A stretch of DNA of 64,000 nt from Scilla litardierei (lineage: Eukaryota > Streptophyta > Magnoliopsida > Asparagales > Asparagaceae): assembly GCA_030789695.1 (NCBI GenBank), contig CM061134.1, positions 66,625,486 through 66,689,485 on the forward strand. The letters run 5' to 3'. The notes beneath the pieces are model-generated. The model searched no databases, had not been told where the DNA came from, and saw only the letters and a program-made list of their open reading frames with translations. A program made the position numbers and the translations under genes. How positions within the stretch are numbered: position 1 is the stretch's first letter; the number at the start of each line of letters is the position of its first letter. Shown here one piece after another: positions 31,607 to 43,600 of the stretch.

Positions 31607-32005
31607 TGTAAAAATTTACCGCTTTCTAGTTTAGATTTGAATAATCTCGTCTCCTCTCATTAGCAAGGGGAGCGTATCTAGGATTTTCTTTTGCATCATA
31701 ATAACCCTTCATGCCGTGCCCTTCTATCATTTCACCCCACATCCTCTTCAGAGGAGAACGAGCAGACTGTCTCTCCTGCATTCTGATTTCTTTCTTTTCC
31801 GATTTTCCCCGAGCATATTTCTGCATCACATTGATCATATCATTTTGCTAGCATTGTCATGTTCAGCTTGGGGGAAATCGATTTGTGTGCATGTTTTCGT
31901 GTGTCTTATTTTTTAGTTTCGTTCATGTGTTTTTCGTGTTTTTCATTTTTTGTGTCGGTGCACAACTCCCCCCCCATTTTCATTGCCCTCCCGTATTCAC
32001 TACTA

Positions 32006-32041
32006 TTGCATTGAGGACAATGCAAGTTTTAGCTTGGGGGA
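32006..32041 (+). other. Hairpin plus internal polypurine-like motif (D, site 1)
   Basis: TTGCATTG-AGGA-CAATGCAA is followed by 5 nt and AGCTTGGGGGA. Another polypurine-like CAGCTTGGGGGA without a hairpin stands at 31864-31875. Confidence 0.72.
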
Positions 32042-32629
32042 GTCGCACTTCGTGCGTCATTTGTCCCTTTTTCTTCGCTATTTGAGTCGTTTTTCTCCGT
32101 CTTTTTCTTTTTTTTCTTTTTCTTCTCTTCTTTTGTCCTCCCTCCTAGAGATGACCCTATATGATGAATTGCCACAAACTGCACACACACCTAGTATGGC
32201 CTAGATAATCACACTCACTAACTCTTGGAAGCCGAATCCCATTGCATTTCACGCTTCGTGGGTCCACTTTGCTTTTATGTGAGTCGTGTGTCGTATCTAG
32301 CTTATAGTGTGCTTCTACTTTGTGATGTTGATTTATATACCTACCCTTGGTTGACCCCTAGATTATCATGCTTCGATGTTGAATATGCGATATTTGCTTC
32401 TAATGTCTGCTTCTATATGCATGCTATATATATCGTATACTTCATTTCGCATGTGTCGGGATTCCACAATTAAGGACTAGGATAACCCATTTAGCCCATG
32501 CTCTAATTAGCGAGAATAGTTTCCTTTGCCCAAGTGTTTAGATTCCGATTTCTTTTTTGTTTTACTTGGTGCAAATCCCCTCGTCGTGTACCGTTCTCCC
32601 ACTTGGGAGAGTACACATGTATATATCCC

Positions 32630-32755
32630 AATATCCAAAAATCCAAAAAAAAGGAGAAAAGAAAAGAAAAACCCAAAGAGAAAAGAAAAAAATATATGTA
32701 TAGCCAAAAAATCCAAAAAAAAATACAAATACCCAAAACCCAAAAATTCCCGTGT
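32630..32755 (+). repeat. A-rich tract of the D 3' UTR
   Basis: The CCAAAAATCC-type block lies between CACATGTATATA and CCGTGTGAATATT. It is collinear with the block in A. Confidence 0.6.
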
Positions 32756-33291
32756 GAATATTTTCCTACTTGTCGAGAATAAAGGGAAGGCGAGAATTTG
32801 CACCGAGTGTTCTTCTCCACATCATCTCAACCCCCATCGTTTTCGAAAATACTTGGCTTAGGAACTTTTTAGCAATTATCTAGGCTTTAGTGTGGTGATT
32901 TCCTTAACCCTAGTTGTGGAGTCCCTGACGCATGATATGTTTCGATTCTCTCTCTATTCTCATGCATGCTTGAACCATATATTCACTGCTTAATTCAATT
33001 AGAATCGATATTTGGGTCATATCTTGGATTTGTGTATATCGAGCTTTATTGCACAATGTAGATAGTGATACCGTTTGCTAGCACACGACCACGCTCACTC
33101 GCGCTTCACCGCGTGGGCCCACAGCACTTCTTTGGACTCACATTCCTTGGTTTAGTGTTGTGTTTTGTCGTGTGCTTGCTTCGTGTAGCGTGTTTGATTT
33201 TGTTGGCCCTTATGGGCGATCTAGGATATAGAGTTCTCTTTTTTCTCTCCTTCTCTCTATTTTCTCCATCCGAGCTCCTACTCTCACTCGC

Positions 33292-33330
33292 CTTCCTCGA
33301 GGACGAGGAAGAGTTCAGCTTGGGGGATTT
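33292..33330 (+). other. Hairpin plus 3' polypurine tract (D, site 2)
   Basis: CTTCCTCG-AGGA-CGAGGAAG (33292-33311) is followed by 5 nt and AGCTTGGGGGATTT, directly at the 3' LTR. This is where plus-strand DNA synthesis should start. Confidence 0.85.
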
Positions 33331-35076
33331 TGACGTGCGTTTATATTTCATATATTTGCGCACATTTTCTTCCGTGTTTTTCCGTATTTTACCGCCGTCT
33401 TTTATTCGTTCTCTCGTGTTTTCTTGTATTTTCTTGTTTTCTTTCACTTTTCCATATTTTTTGTGTTTTGCAGGAGTTTGCTGGCATTTGGGACGCAAAA
33501 CGATGATATCATGTGTCCCTAGAGCAACGGGAGGAGTCACGCGTGGTCCAGGAGGTCATACGCCAAAGAATTCATCTTTCAGCCCCTCACCCGGTCGGTT
33601 GGTCATCTCCAACCGATCGGGTGATGCACGCATGCACCACCCGGTCTCTGCCGCAGCTCATAAGGAAGTCACCCGACCGGTTCACAGACCGGTTCAGCGG
33701 GGGGCTGTTCTCTGTTTTTTCGAGCAAAATGCCAACCGATCGGGTGACTCTCACCCGATCGGTTCATTTGTAGCTGATGTTGAAGAGCTGAAGACACGGG
33801 CGTCCAACCGATCGCTTCACCCGACGGCTCCAAGATCCAACCGGTCACCCCAAGAACTCAATCGACCGGTTCATCTGACCGGGTGAAGCTCCGCCGTTTT
33901 CTGTTTACTATTTGTAACGGATCACCCGATCGGTTGACCTGTCAACTGATCGGGTGACGTTTTTTCTGCGGGTTTGGACCCGAACCATTAGGGTTTCGAA
34001 GTGGGGCTATAAATACTCGAAGTTGGCCGACTGAAGAGGGACCTCTTCTCAGTTTTTTTAGGGCTTTTGCCCCTTTATCTTGTGAGCTTTAGGTTAGATT
34101 AGATTAGGTCTTTTCGTTAATAAATCTTGTATTGGATTGAAGATTCAAACTCAAGATAAGTATTTCTTTCTCTTGTTCTCCATTTTTGTGTTGTGTTTAT
34201 TTTGCTTCATGATGAATGTTTGTCTGTCTTTTGTGTTGATTGTTTGTATGTTTTTCATCATGGAGTAGTATTGATGAACCCTAATACGGGTTAGGGTAGG
34301 ATTGATGCTTGGAAATTTACATTAGACTTGATTGCATGGCACGTGTTCGATGAAATGTGTCAATGGGGATTTCTAGCAATCTGGGTCCAATTCGTACGAC
34401 GACACACTAGATGTGTTGGGGATTGGGGACCGGTGCTTGTCCTGTCAAGATCCGCTTCGATGTATTGCTAGAAATCACATTTGACTTATTTGGCCATTAG
34501 GGTTACACTGGGGTGTTTCATTGGCATTGGCGGGAGAAAGACCGCCTCTGACTGTCGGGCCAAGGGGGAATAAACTTGGCGGTTGACTCCCTAGCCATAG
34601 CTCACGCCCCTTGTGTAGACATCGAGTCCCAGCTCGCGGGAGCGGCTTGGACGAAGTGTTGGGAGTTATCATTGTGGCCTTAATGCTCCCGGTTGAGGAA
34701 GGTGTTAATGGACACGGGAGTGCCCACCGTCCGGAACCGGGTAGGCCTAGCGTGCTTGGCACCGACCGGAATATCGGGCCATGGACGCTAGGTACCACCT
34801 TTTGGGGCAATGTCTCACCCTGGATCAAGTCAAATGCCAAGTGTTATGAGTGCCCTAGCCCGTGTTAGCGGGGATTCATTTTGTGTCATTTTTATTTCTT
34901 TCTTTTATTTCTACACTTCCACCCATATCATCCGCGTAGCTAGCACACGACCTAGGCGAGGCTAGTAGCCACTCAAGCCATCCACCTCCCTGTGTTCGAT
35001 ATACCCGCACCCTACACTAACCGTGCACTTGCGGTAAAACGACACCGCGCCCAAACCGTAAACGGGGCACCGGTCA
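33331..35076 (+). repeat. Element D 3' LTR
   Basis: It is 1746 bp long and is followed by TSD CTATC. The frame that runs into it from 33065 is an artefact of LTR sequence. Confidence 0.95.
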
Positions 35077-36071
35077 CTATCCCACAGAGCTTACTGCTCC
35101 CACTCAGGGAGATATTTTTACCCATTCCATTTCTGAATCATGTATTCCATTTGATATTTACTTTGATTCAGATATTTTTGACACGTCATACCTTTTGCAG
35201 TGCACGTACGATTATGGATCGGAGGTATGCTTGGACGTGTCACAGTTTGACGAGCCTATCGAGGAAGTCCACACATATGATCTAGATTTACCTGAGCAGC
35301 TTAGAGAGGACATCATGGAGACAGCTATCACGGCACAGGAGGATATTGGATTATTTCCAGGGAAGTATCATCTACCATTATTTATTTCATATATTTCTAT
35401 AGACGATCCTCTTTGGGATGCTTTTACTATGAGGGTGAATTTTTTGTAGCGAACTGATGCATCCTATTCTCTGCAGGGTACAGGTGGAGTCCTTGTGGGA
35501 ATGCTGGAGGATGCATTGCTGGAGTTCGTTGGAGTCCGTGGACACACGCATCTGGCGGAGCCACGGAAAGAGCAGTTGGAGCAGTTGCATGCACCGGCAA
35601 AGATACTGGATCCGCCTTTTGCTATAGGTGATATCAATCCAGTAGTGTAGAAATTTTTATGCTTTCAATAAACTCAAATCCTCTCGACAGCGAGAGGACC
35701 GTATAGATTTGCTTGAATAAATATCACCTCATATGACGGCAACAAAAATCTTTTACACCCCAAACCCAATATATATATTAATTCCCCTCTCCATATTTTG
35801 ATACGCCACATCCTTTTGCTCACCACCATCGAGCATTTCTTTCAAGTGAATACTCACTTTCTTATTCATTTGACTTGATCACGCTTTGCAAAGCTATGAC
35901 ATTTTTGATTGAGTCATTTGAATAGGATTGTTTGGTATAAGCTTGGGGGAAAGCGCTCTCATGCATCATTGTATGTGCATGTAGTTGCATTAGGATTTCA
36001 TGTCATTCATAACATCATTTTACATTCACCCCCTTATTATTATCGTTGTTCATCATATTCTTTCATTATGA

Positions 36072-36108
36072 TCACATTGAGGACAATGTGAAGTTTAAGC
36101 TTGGGGGA
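36072..36108 (+). other. Hairpin plus internal polypurine-like motif (C, site 1)
   Basis: TCACATTG-AGGA-CAATGTGA is followed by 6 nt and AGCTTGGGGGA. Compared with D, the outer two bases of both arms changed together and stay paired. Confidence 0.72.
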
Positions 36109-37584
36109 GTGCATTTCCATGCCATTTAGATGCATTAGTTGCATTTTTACTTTATTTTAGGATTTTTAAAAGTTTTCAAAATTTTTGCATCATCTTTTTG
36201 ATTTTTCCATCTTATTTTCCTTTTATGTGTGTTCATGCATCATATTGTGTGCTTGTTTTTCTTTTCTTTCCTCTCTTTTATTTTATATCTTTATTTTCTT
36301 TTAATCATTTCGCTAGATTTGTTCCTTATGATGATGTCTCTTATTGCTTTAGCAACCATAACGATGCTTATTATTCCTTGCCATGCTACTTAGAGTATTT
36401 CATAGTCATACTATCCATGTGCTTGCTTATATATTCTTTTGATAATTCCTCTATATGAAAGCATGATATTAATTGAAGCTGAATGTACGGATTAGTGTTT
36501 GGTTTGCTTTTGTTGGAAGTGCTCCAAGATTCACGCATCAATTGTATAACGGAAGAATCTGCCTTATTATCTTATTCACCTTCTGTTGCATGCTTGATAT
36601 GAAAGTACTCTTTACCGCTTGACTTCACTTTTTATTGAGATGATTGAGAATATCCATACTTACATATGAGTTTTAGTTGAAGTATTATGTTGTTGAACCG
36701 TTCTTGCACATCTTAGAGTGAACCGAGTGTTACATTATTTCTTTCTCCACATATATCTTTTTATTCTCTACATGTCACTTGAGTTCACCTCCTAAAGCTA
36801 CTTATATCGCATCTATTTCCCAAAAATCCCCACAAAAGAAAAGTTAGCTCCAAAAAGTCCAAAAAAGCCAAAAAGGAGCCAAAAACCAAAAATACAAATC
36901 ATATAGCTCCTACAAAAAGCCAAAACGAAAAATGAGAAACAAAGTCCAAAAGAAAAAAAAATATATTTCTTTATCTCAATATTGGAGCCAAAAAATACTT
37001 GGGAAAACCAAGGCAAAAATCCCATTTTCCACTATCATATTCCTTTAGATGTGATGCCCCAAGCTAAGCTTGGGGGGGGTGAATTCATTTGACCAAATGA
37101 GTGAGTATGACCTTAGAGTGGAGACGTGCATGAACGGGGATATTCGATAATGCTTAGACTTTGCAAAATATATTAGATATGGAGATTTTTCATGATTTGA
37201 AATAAATATGTGAATGCCACATCTCTTATTCCATTCTCTAGTGCATGCTTGGTGTGATTCTTATATGCTTCAGTTATAACTCTTGATTGAAAAGTGCATT
37301 GCCAACATTTGTATATTAAATCCTATAAAATGCGTGACGTGGATATGAATTGATTGTATGAATTTAGAGAATCCCTTTTGTTGTTCTTAAAAACTTGCAA
37401 AAACCATGTTTATGTAAGATTTGAAATCCTTAGAGCATGTGATTCGTATTTTCCAAGTTGTCGTGATGTGTAGCTTATGGCTTGAGATCTGAGAGAAGAA
37501 TCTAGCGACCCCTTCCACCTCATGTTCTTTCTTTTTTATTTCATTTTCTTTATTTTCATCTCCCGAGTCCGTCTCTCTACTTAT

Positions 37585-37623
37585 CTTCCTCGAGGACGAG
37601 TAAGAGGTAAGCTTGGGGGATTT
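37585..37623 (+). other. Hairpin plus 3' polypurine tract (C, site 2)
   Basis: CTTCCTCG-AGGA-CGAGTAAG has one mismatch in the stem. It is followed by 5 nt and AGCTTGGGGGA, next to the 3' LTR. Confidence 0.8.
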
Positions 37624-39755
37624 TGATCACTCCATATTTTACACCTTTTTTCTGCATGTTTTCACGCCATTTCGATTGCTCATATTGCGATTTTCACGAG
37701 TATTCGACGATATTGCGTTACTTTTCACTATTTCTTGTTTTTGTCAGATTTCAGGAAATATGGAGCGATCGGGAGCAAAAATGAGCTTAAGGGACTTGCA
37801 CCCACTCCGGAGCGTCACCCAAGGCACTTTTGAGGGCTATTCGGCGATGGGAGACGGGTGGAAGAAGAAGAAACTCCGTAGGAGCGACGAGGAGGAGAAA
37901 CAGAGAAGATTGGGCATCTACAGCATGCCACTCGGCCTAGTGGAGCAGCCACTCGGCCGAGCAAGAAGACCACTCGGCCGACCAGACCGGACACGCTCCA
38001 ACAGAAGGAATTGGGCATGCACTCGACCGAGTGATGATATCACACTCGGCCGAGTAAGAAGATCGCATCGCCCGAGTGGCATGAGAAATCCACCATCAAA
38101 AGAGGCCGACTTACTGGAAATGTACAGGATTTTGACGGTTCTGACTCGGCCGAGTACCGAATGCCCCTCGGCCGAGTGAGTAAAGCCACTCAGCCGAGTC
38201 ACCTCCGAAGACAGGCCCCCAAGATCCCTGACTTACTGGAATTCTACAGGGCCTGTCACTCGGCCGAGTAGAGAAGTCAACTCGGCCGAGTGATGCCGAG
38301 GACATGCAGCGCCCAGATTTTCAGATAGCCTCCCACTCTTTTGAAATCTGCTATCATTCTAGCAAGAAAAGTATTTTTCTCATATTTTTTATGGATAGTA
38401 GACTTCATGAAGGTTCCAACGCCGCCAAGAACGCGCCAATCGGAGGTCGAATGAAATCTGGGGAATTTCTGTAAGTTGACGCTGCAGTGCTAGAATTTCC
38501 ACTCGGCCGAGTCACATGTTCCACTCGGCCGAGTCGGCGACGGGCCCAGATTTTAAGTTGCGGTTTGGGCTGTTTTTGGGCACGAATTTGAGAGGTTTTC
38601 TAGGGTTTCTTGCTAGGGTTTGGGGGAGTATTAAAGGGGTTTGTAGCCACCATTAGAGGAGATCCTCATTATGTTTTCTTAGCCCCCATATGATTTTCTT
38701 AGGATTATTTAGAGGTTAGGCCATGCCCTAGGCCCCCTTTTGGATCTAAAAGCTTGTATTTTAGATTGAATATCTTCATCAAGCTAAGTATTTTCTTCTT
38801 TTTATTTGATACTTTTTTTTTCTATCTTTTTGTATGCAAGCAATGATTTCTATTGATTCTCATATCCTTATTGCTATGCTAGAGTAGATTTGTTGTTCTA
38901 GGGCATGGGGTCAACCATATGGATCTAATTTCATATTTGTGATGAATGAATTTCTAAATTGCTAGAATTGCTAGGAGGTTAGGTTGTGATTGATTTACTA
39001 CGGATAGCTAGGGATTTCCATCGATTTGGGATTTGCAAGAGATTGGATTCTAATCGATGGGAATGCCTAGATATTCGATTTAGATTTACAATTGGATTTC
39101 TCTAGATTTGGTTTGCAAGAGATTGGACCAAAGCTAGGATTTTTAATTGTAAATCTATACCCATATTCGTTTGCAAGAGATTGGACGAATACGAACTATC
39201 ACAACCTAGATCGTAACTCGAGTTTGCACGAGAGTGGGCTCGAGGAGCGATTGGACGATGATGTCGATCTTCATGCTATCGGCTTAGGTTAGGGTTTGCA
39301 AGAGATTGGGCCCTAATCTAGGTTGCTATAGACCGGCAATAGCGCGAGAGCGTGAGCTTGGTTCTATATTCAGTTACGACTAGTTCACCTCGACACAATC
39401 CTAGTAATATTGAGATTCACTATTCACAATGACGAATGACGATCCGTAGTGGGGATTCCCTAGCCCTAGACATCTTTTATTATATTGTATTTGAATCGAT
39501 ACTTGACCAACATTTAAAACCGACACCGACATCCACCACCATTGCCATTACATCATACCATAACCATCTCCACCAATAAAACGTTCGTAGTCAAACCAAC
39601 CTAGGATAGATTGGAACCAACACCACCTCCTCGTGTTCGATACCCGCTCGCCACTATGCCGTGCGCTTGCGTAAAACTACAATCGTTCTCCGGGTGTATA
39701 TCCGGGGCCGATCAAGTTTTTGGTCGTGCTCTTGGGTTGCATTTTGGAGCGATCA
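37624..39755 (+). repeat. Element C 3' LTR
   Basis: It is 2132 bp long, TGATCACTCC to GCGATCA, and is followed by TSD ATCAC. Confidence 0.93.
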
Positions 39756-40097
39756 ATCACATTCAAACTGACCCACCACATGATTTCCAGTCAGACCTTC
39801 CTCCCACTCCCCCAGGTCCGCAGTAGAGGGACCCATCACCACCCCCAGAGGGTGGTTCCTCTGTTTGATGTAGTCCATCCCATCTTTTGCCTCCCCCATA
39901 TATTTTGTGCCTATCTGTCTCTTCGGGGCCTGACTTTTACATAGCTTGGGGAAGTACACACTCATGCATCACTTCATACATTGCATTGCATCATATCATA
40001 TTTTTTTATTCCCTTTTTCTTTTATTACATAGTTTTTATTTTATTTCCCCACACACACCACCCCTTTAGCATCATCTCCCGCACATGAGCATTTTCT

Positions 40098-40133
40098 TAG
40101 CAGTGAGGACACTGCTAGGTTTAGCTTGGGAGA
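40098..40133 (+). other. Hairpin plus internal polypurine-like motif (B, site 1)
   Basis: TAGCAGTG-AGGA-CACTGCTA is followed by 5 nt and AGCTTGGGAGA. Four of the eight pairs differ from D, yet all remain paired. Confidence 0.7.
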
Positions 40134-41570
40134 TGAATGCTCCCGCTTTATTTATTTTTTTTCATTTTACTCCCCTATTTTCATTTTTTATTTCACTTTT
40201 TCACCACTTTCCCGCCTCATTTTATTTTTTTTTCTCATTTTGCATCTTATTTTATGTTTTTCTCCATGCATGCATCTTATTTTATCTCTTTTCCCTTTTT
40301 CTCTGCTTCTTTTTATTTTTCTGCTAAGGATGGTCCACATGATGATATCTCTCTAGGCTTTATTAGTTTTTGTGATGCTCATCTCTTTGGCATGCTATCA
40401 GGGTTAATTTCAGTTTTATTATCTATATGCATGCATTTCTTTTGATGATCTGTCTGAATTAATACCTGAAATGAATTGAAAATCAATTGCATGAACTAGT
40501 ATCTGGTATGATTTATGTTGGGAAACGCACCCAGGTTCATGCATCACTAGAACACTTGGAGCACCTGCTTTCTTATCTTATTCACTTCTGTTTGCATGCC
40601 TGCTGATATTGTGCTTATTACCGCATGCCATTTTCAGTATTCATTTAGAGAAGTGAAAATATTGATGCTATATATGAGTTTAGTTAGGGTTTTATTTTAT
40701 CAAACTGATGTGCACCCTCTTATGAGTGAACTGAGAGTCCCATTATTTTCCTTTTCCACATATCTATTTTTATCTCTACATATCAGTTGGTTGCACCCCC
40801 ATAGCTACCTTTACCGCATATCACTTCCCAAAACCCAAAAAGAAAAGTAAAGCTTCTATTGAAAAAAAAGAAAAAAGAAAAAAATTTGTATATTATTCAT
40901 ATCTGAAAAAGAAAAGAAAAAAGATAAAGAAAATGAATAAATACAGTTTTATATCAATTCATTAGAAGCTATCATTTATTCTGGGAAGAAAAATAAAATT
41001 TCCATATCATTTTCCTTGATGCGGTGCCTCAAGCTAAGTTTTTTTTTTTGGGGGGGGGTAAACCAACTGATTACATGAGTGAGCGTGACATTAGAGTGGA
41101 GACGGTGCACATCGGGGAGATTTTATAAAACCTAAACTTTACGATTTACTTTAGTTTTGGAGATTTTTCACATATCGAAGTGAATATCTGAATGTCATGA
41201 TTTCTTCTATTCTCTATTGCATGTTGCGTGATTCTTTTGTGCCCCTTGTGTATCTGTGATTGAAAAGGGCATTGCCAACTCCTTTATACTTGACTCTAGG
41301 GATTGCATGAGATTGATATGATTTGACAGTGTTATTTCAGTAGATCCCTTTTCTTTGCCTGCACTGCATGTCATATGATTTATAAAGCTAGAAATTACCA
41401 ATAACATGTATGTTTAGCACTCAGAGCATCGTGATATACTATTTGGGCCTGAGATCTGACCGATCATCCTTAGCACGTTCCTCTTACTTCTCTCTTTTTG
41501 TTTTTCATTACTTTCTATTTTTATTTTCTAATTTTCATTTTGTTTTCCTCCTGACGTACCAATTATTCGA

Positions 41571-41608
41571 CTTCCTCGAGGACGAGTAAGAGGTAAGCTT
41601 GGGGATTT
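41571..41608 (+). other. Hairpin plus 3' polypurine tract (B, site 2)
   Basis: CTTCCTCG-AGGA-CGAGTAAG is followed by 5 nt and AGCTTGGGGA, next to the 3' LTR. Confidence 0.78.
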
Positions 41609-43270
41609 TGATGTGTCCATATTTTCTATCATTTTCATATCATTATCTCATCGCATTGCATATTATTTTCACATCCAAATCCCACTTTTTACTATGATTC
41701 TGCATTTCTGACGATATTTTCAAGTTTCGTAGTGTTTCGTGCATTTTTTAGAGATTTTGGAGCGATTTAGGCCTCCACTTTGGTATGGACACATCCGACG
41801 TGCTCATGGGCTCATTGGCATGGCTCTGGAGGAGTTCGCTGCGTTTTCGGAGCCATTGGTGGAGAGAAGAGGGAGAGAGAGCATAGAGAGAAGCCCAGGA
41901 GCATTTTGCAGCATTTCCCAAAAAATGCTCAGTCCGAGCAGCTCAGCTGCTCAGGTCGAGCCGTATCAATTATAGCAGCGACGGATACGGGCTGACTCGG
42001 ATCGAGCATCTCATCTGCTCGGTCGAGTAGCCTAAGATTCCATAGCCTGAGCAGCGCCCGAGTAGAGCCCGAGTATCAGACCGAGTCAAGCCTACTCGGA
42101 TCGAGCAGAGATCTCTCGGTCCGGGTAAGACAATTTCAAATTCTCCAAGCAGTCGAGCAGCTCACTTACACGGGCCGAGCCACTGACCGAGCAGAAGCTG
42201 CTCGGATTGAGTAGCCTACTCGGTTGGCTATTCTAGGGGCATTTTTGGAAAGATTTGAACGAGCGCGATGCGCGCGATTTGGGCAGCACTGAAAGCTCGT
42301 GATCTGGGGGGCGACGCAAGGAGTTGATTGGAGCTTTTTATGAGGAATTTTTGGAGAGAGAGCTCTGGCGATTCTTTGTGTAGGATTTTGAAGACATATT
42401 TTTGTAGTGAATTTTGGATCAATTATTGAAGGTTATTTTTTTGTTCTTGTCTAGATCTATTATTCGTCTATTCTCACTGTAAGTTCTTTTAGCCCTAATC
42501 TTTGGATTGATATAATGTTTCCTTCTGTGAAATTGATGCTTCTGTGCGTTTCTATTACGATGTCTGAGTAGATTCATTCTTGGTTTGATGGGTTAGCCCT
42601 AGGATTCTAGGGGGAAAATGTAGATCTGGATCCCTACGTTGAATTGGGGATTTAGGGTTGTATTTCGATAGATCCCAACGAATCCGTAGATAACCCGTAC
42701 TGAGATCATGCCCACGGTTTGTGGAATTGATGTGTTTAAGGGGTATCTAGGGATTCGAATAGGGAAATCGATGGATCCAACCAAGGCACGTAACCTTGCC
42801 CCGATCGCGCCATGAGGGGATCCATCGACGAACTATACCGCTACGTTGACGGCTACCGCCATTGCATCAACGAGAGCCACCGAAATACCCCGTAATTCTA
42901 ACCCACGAGAGTGGTACGAATTGGAGAATTAATTCCTTAGCCCTAATGCAATGTGAGGATCCTATCCTAACATCGACCCTCAACGATCCTAGTGGTGATC
43001 CCTAAAGACCTAGTCCCTTTTTATTGATATTACTATCACAACAACCAACCCAAATCTGTTCCCCCGATAGCTATCTTACTTCCACTTTTAGAAATAGACT
43101 AAGAACTATTTACACTATTTCCGTCCTTGTGGGATTCGACAATCTTTTATACTATAACTCGACACCGTCCTCTTGCGGATTGAGCCCGAAATCGTAGCCT
43201 AGGGGCCATATTACGCCTAGCGATCGTGACACCACCAAGTGGAACCTAGGTGTAGGTTACGGGTGCGTCA
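41609..43270 (+). repeat. Element B 3' LTR
   Basis: It is 1662 bp long, TGATGTG to GCGTCA, and is followed by TSD ATGAG. Confidence 0.92.
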
Positions 43271-43275
43271 ATGAG

Positions 43276-43600
43276 GAGTCCAAGCTTCCAGTACAAGATG
43301 TTAAGCTCTCTGGGCTGGTTTGGTGTGAGTGTTGTTTTTATGTTTTAGTTGTTGTGTGAGATAGTATTGTTGTTTCCATGTACAAAAGTTTGTCACATGC
43401 GATGAAGTAATGAAATGAGTATCTTTATTTTTCCCGCTCCGCTCCAAATTATTTTCACTATCACCTGCAAGACATGCATATAATTGTATAAATTTGACGG
43501 CACCCGGAGACGGGGCGTTACATGCTCATCATCAAAACAACCATAGGGTGAATCAATATGCAACATTCTCTCCCTTATTAATGATGACAACATATTGCAT
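43276..43600 (+). other. Possible 3' end of a host gene, right of B
   Basis: The sequence continues the frame left of B to a stop about 35 codons on. A T-rich stretch with AATGAA (near 43410) follows, resembling a 3' UTR. On the minus strand TGTAACGCCCCG (ending at 43519) looks like an LTR start of another family. The assignment is weak. Confidence 0.25.

Larger units (their letters stand above)
28278..35076 (+). mobile_element. Element D: young non-autonomous element with an intact CCHC-protein ORF
   Basis: It is 6799 bp long, with LTRs 28278-30022 and 33331-35076 and TSD CTATC at 28273-28277 and 35077-35081. The primer site is perfect and the polypurine tract intact. It has one ORF and a 3' UTR of about 1.7 kb with the common hairpins. 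It has no gag or pol, so its proteins must come from elsewhere; the LTR similarity to A suggests a partner of the A family. It lies inside the ORF of C. Confidence 0.95.
27248..35650 (+). pseudogene. ORF of element C, split by element D
   Basis: The first part (27248-28277) begins MDYTTWTTDFDQSAQMGDYY, with an 11-residue repeat, a VRFTGSES...GDRLYF segment and an acidic tail with EPEH repeats. It resumes after D at 35082. A stop codon at 35447-35449 stands where D encodes Trp. The frame then stays open to 35650. Its C-terminal part (DPLWDAFT, LQGTGG, RKEQLEQLHAP, ILDPP) matches that of D (YLWDTFI, LQVTGG, QKEQLEQLPAP, ILDPP), and the first residues also match (DFD..AQM). There is no zinc knuckle here. 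Function unknown; an adaptor or Gag-like role is only a guess. Confidence 0.65.
35651..37623 (+). other. Element C 3' UTR
   Basis: Non-coding. It holds polypurine-like AAGCTTGGGGGA (35939-35950), hairpin site 1 (36072-36108), an A-rich block (36815-37020), an inverted repeat CCCCAAGCT-A-AGCTTGGGG (37057-37075) and hairpin site 2. Parts are similar to 39940-41608 of B. Confidence 0.65.
24919..39755 (+). mobile_element. Element C: non-autonomous gypsy-like element with one unfamiliar ORF
   Basis: LTRs of 2140 and 2132 bp start TGATC and end GATCA. The TSD ATCAC is at 24914-24918 and 39756-39760. Without D it is about 8.0 kb. It carries a tRNA-Asp-type primer site and a polypurine tract but no gag or pol. 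The single ORF is related to that of D. The LTRs differ at about 2% by hand estimate. Confidence 0.93.
24604..39826 (+). pseudogene. Small basic 3' ORF of element B, split by element C
   Basis: It starts MPPHRARPANT and continues with an arginine-rich stretch (PRPTRRTRRTRSPTRTN) like a nuclear signal or nucleic-acid-binding tail. After a frame change near 24765 it has an acidic part (LGDAEYEVTFRDDDQADG). C interrupts it at 24918; it resumes at 39761 (IQTDPPHDFQSDLPP) and stops at 39826. About 125 residues in all. It has no similarity that I recognise, and its place matches that of A's downstream ORF. Confidence 0.4.
39827..41608 (+). other. Element B 3' UTR
   Basis: Non-coding. It has TAGCTTGGGGAA (39942-39953), hairpin site 1 (40098-40133), an A-rich block (40825-40960), a T-run followed by a G-run (41039-41058) and hairpin site 2 (41571-41605). 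The order matches C. Confidence 0.6.
17832..43270 (+). mobile_element. Element B: Ty3/gypsy element with pol but no gag-protease
   Basis: LTRs lie at 17832-19495 and 41609-43270, and the TSD ATGAG at 17827-17831 and 43271-43275. Without element C inside it, B is about 10.6 kb. It has a tRNA-Asp primer site, an unfamiliar acidic ORF in frame with RT-RNase H-integrase, a palindrome array, a small basic ORF, a 3' UTR of the common plan, and a polypurine tract. Gag and protease are not visible between the primer site and RT (about 1.0 kb). It is the oldest of the B-C-D nest. Confidence 0.92.
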
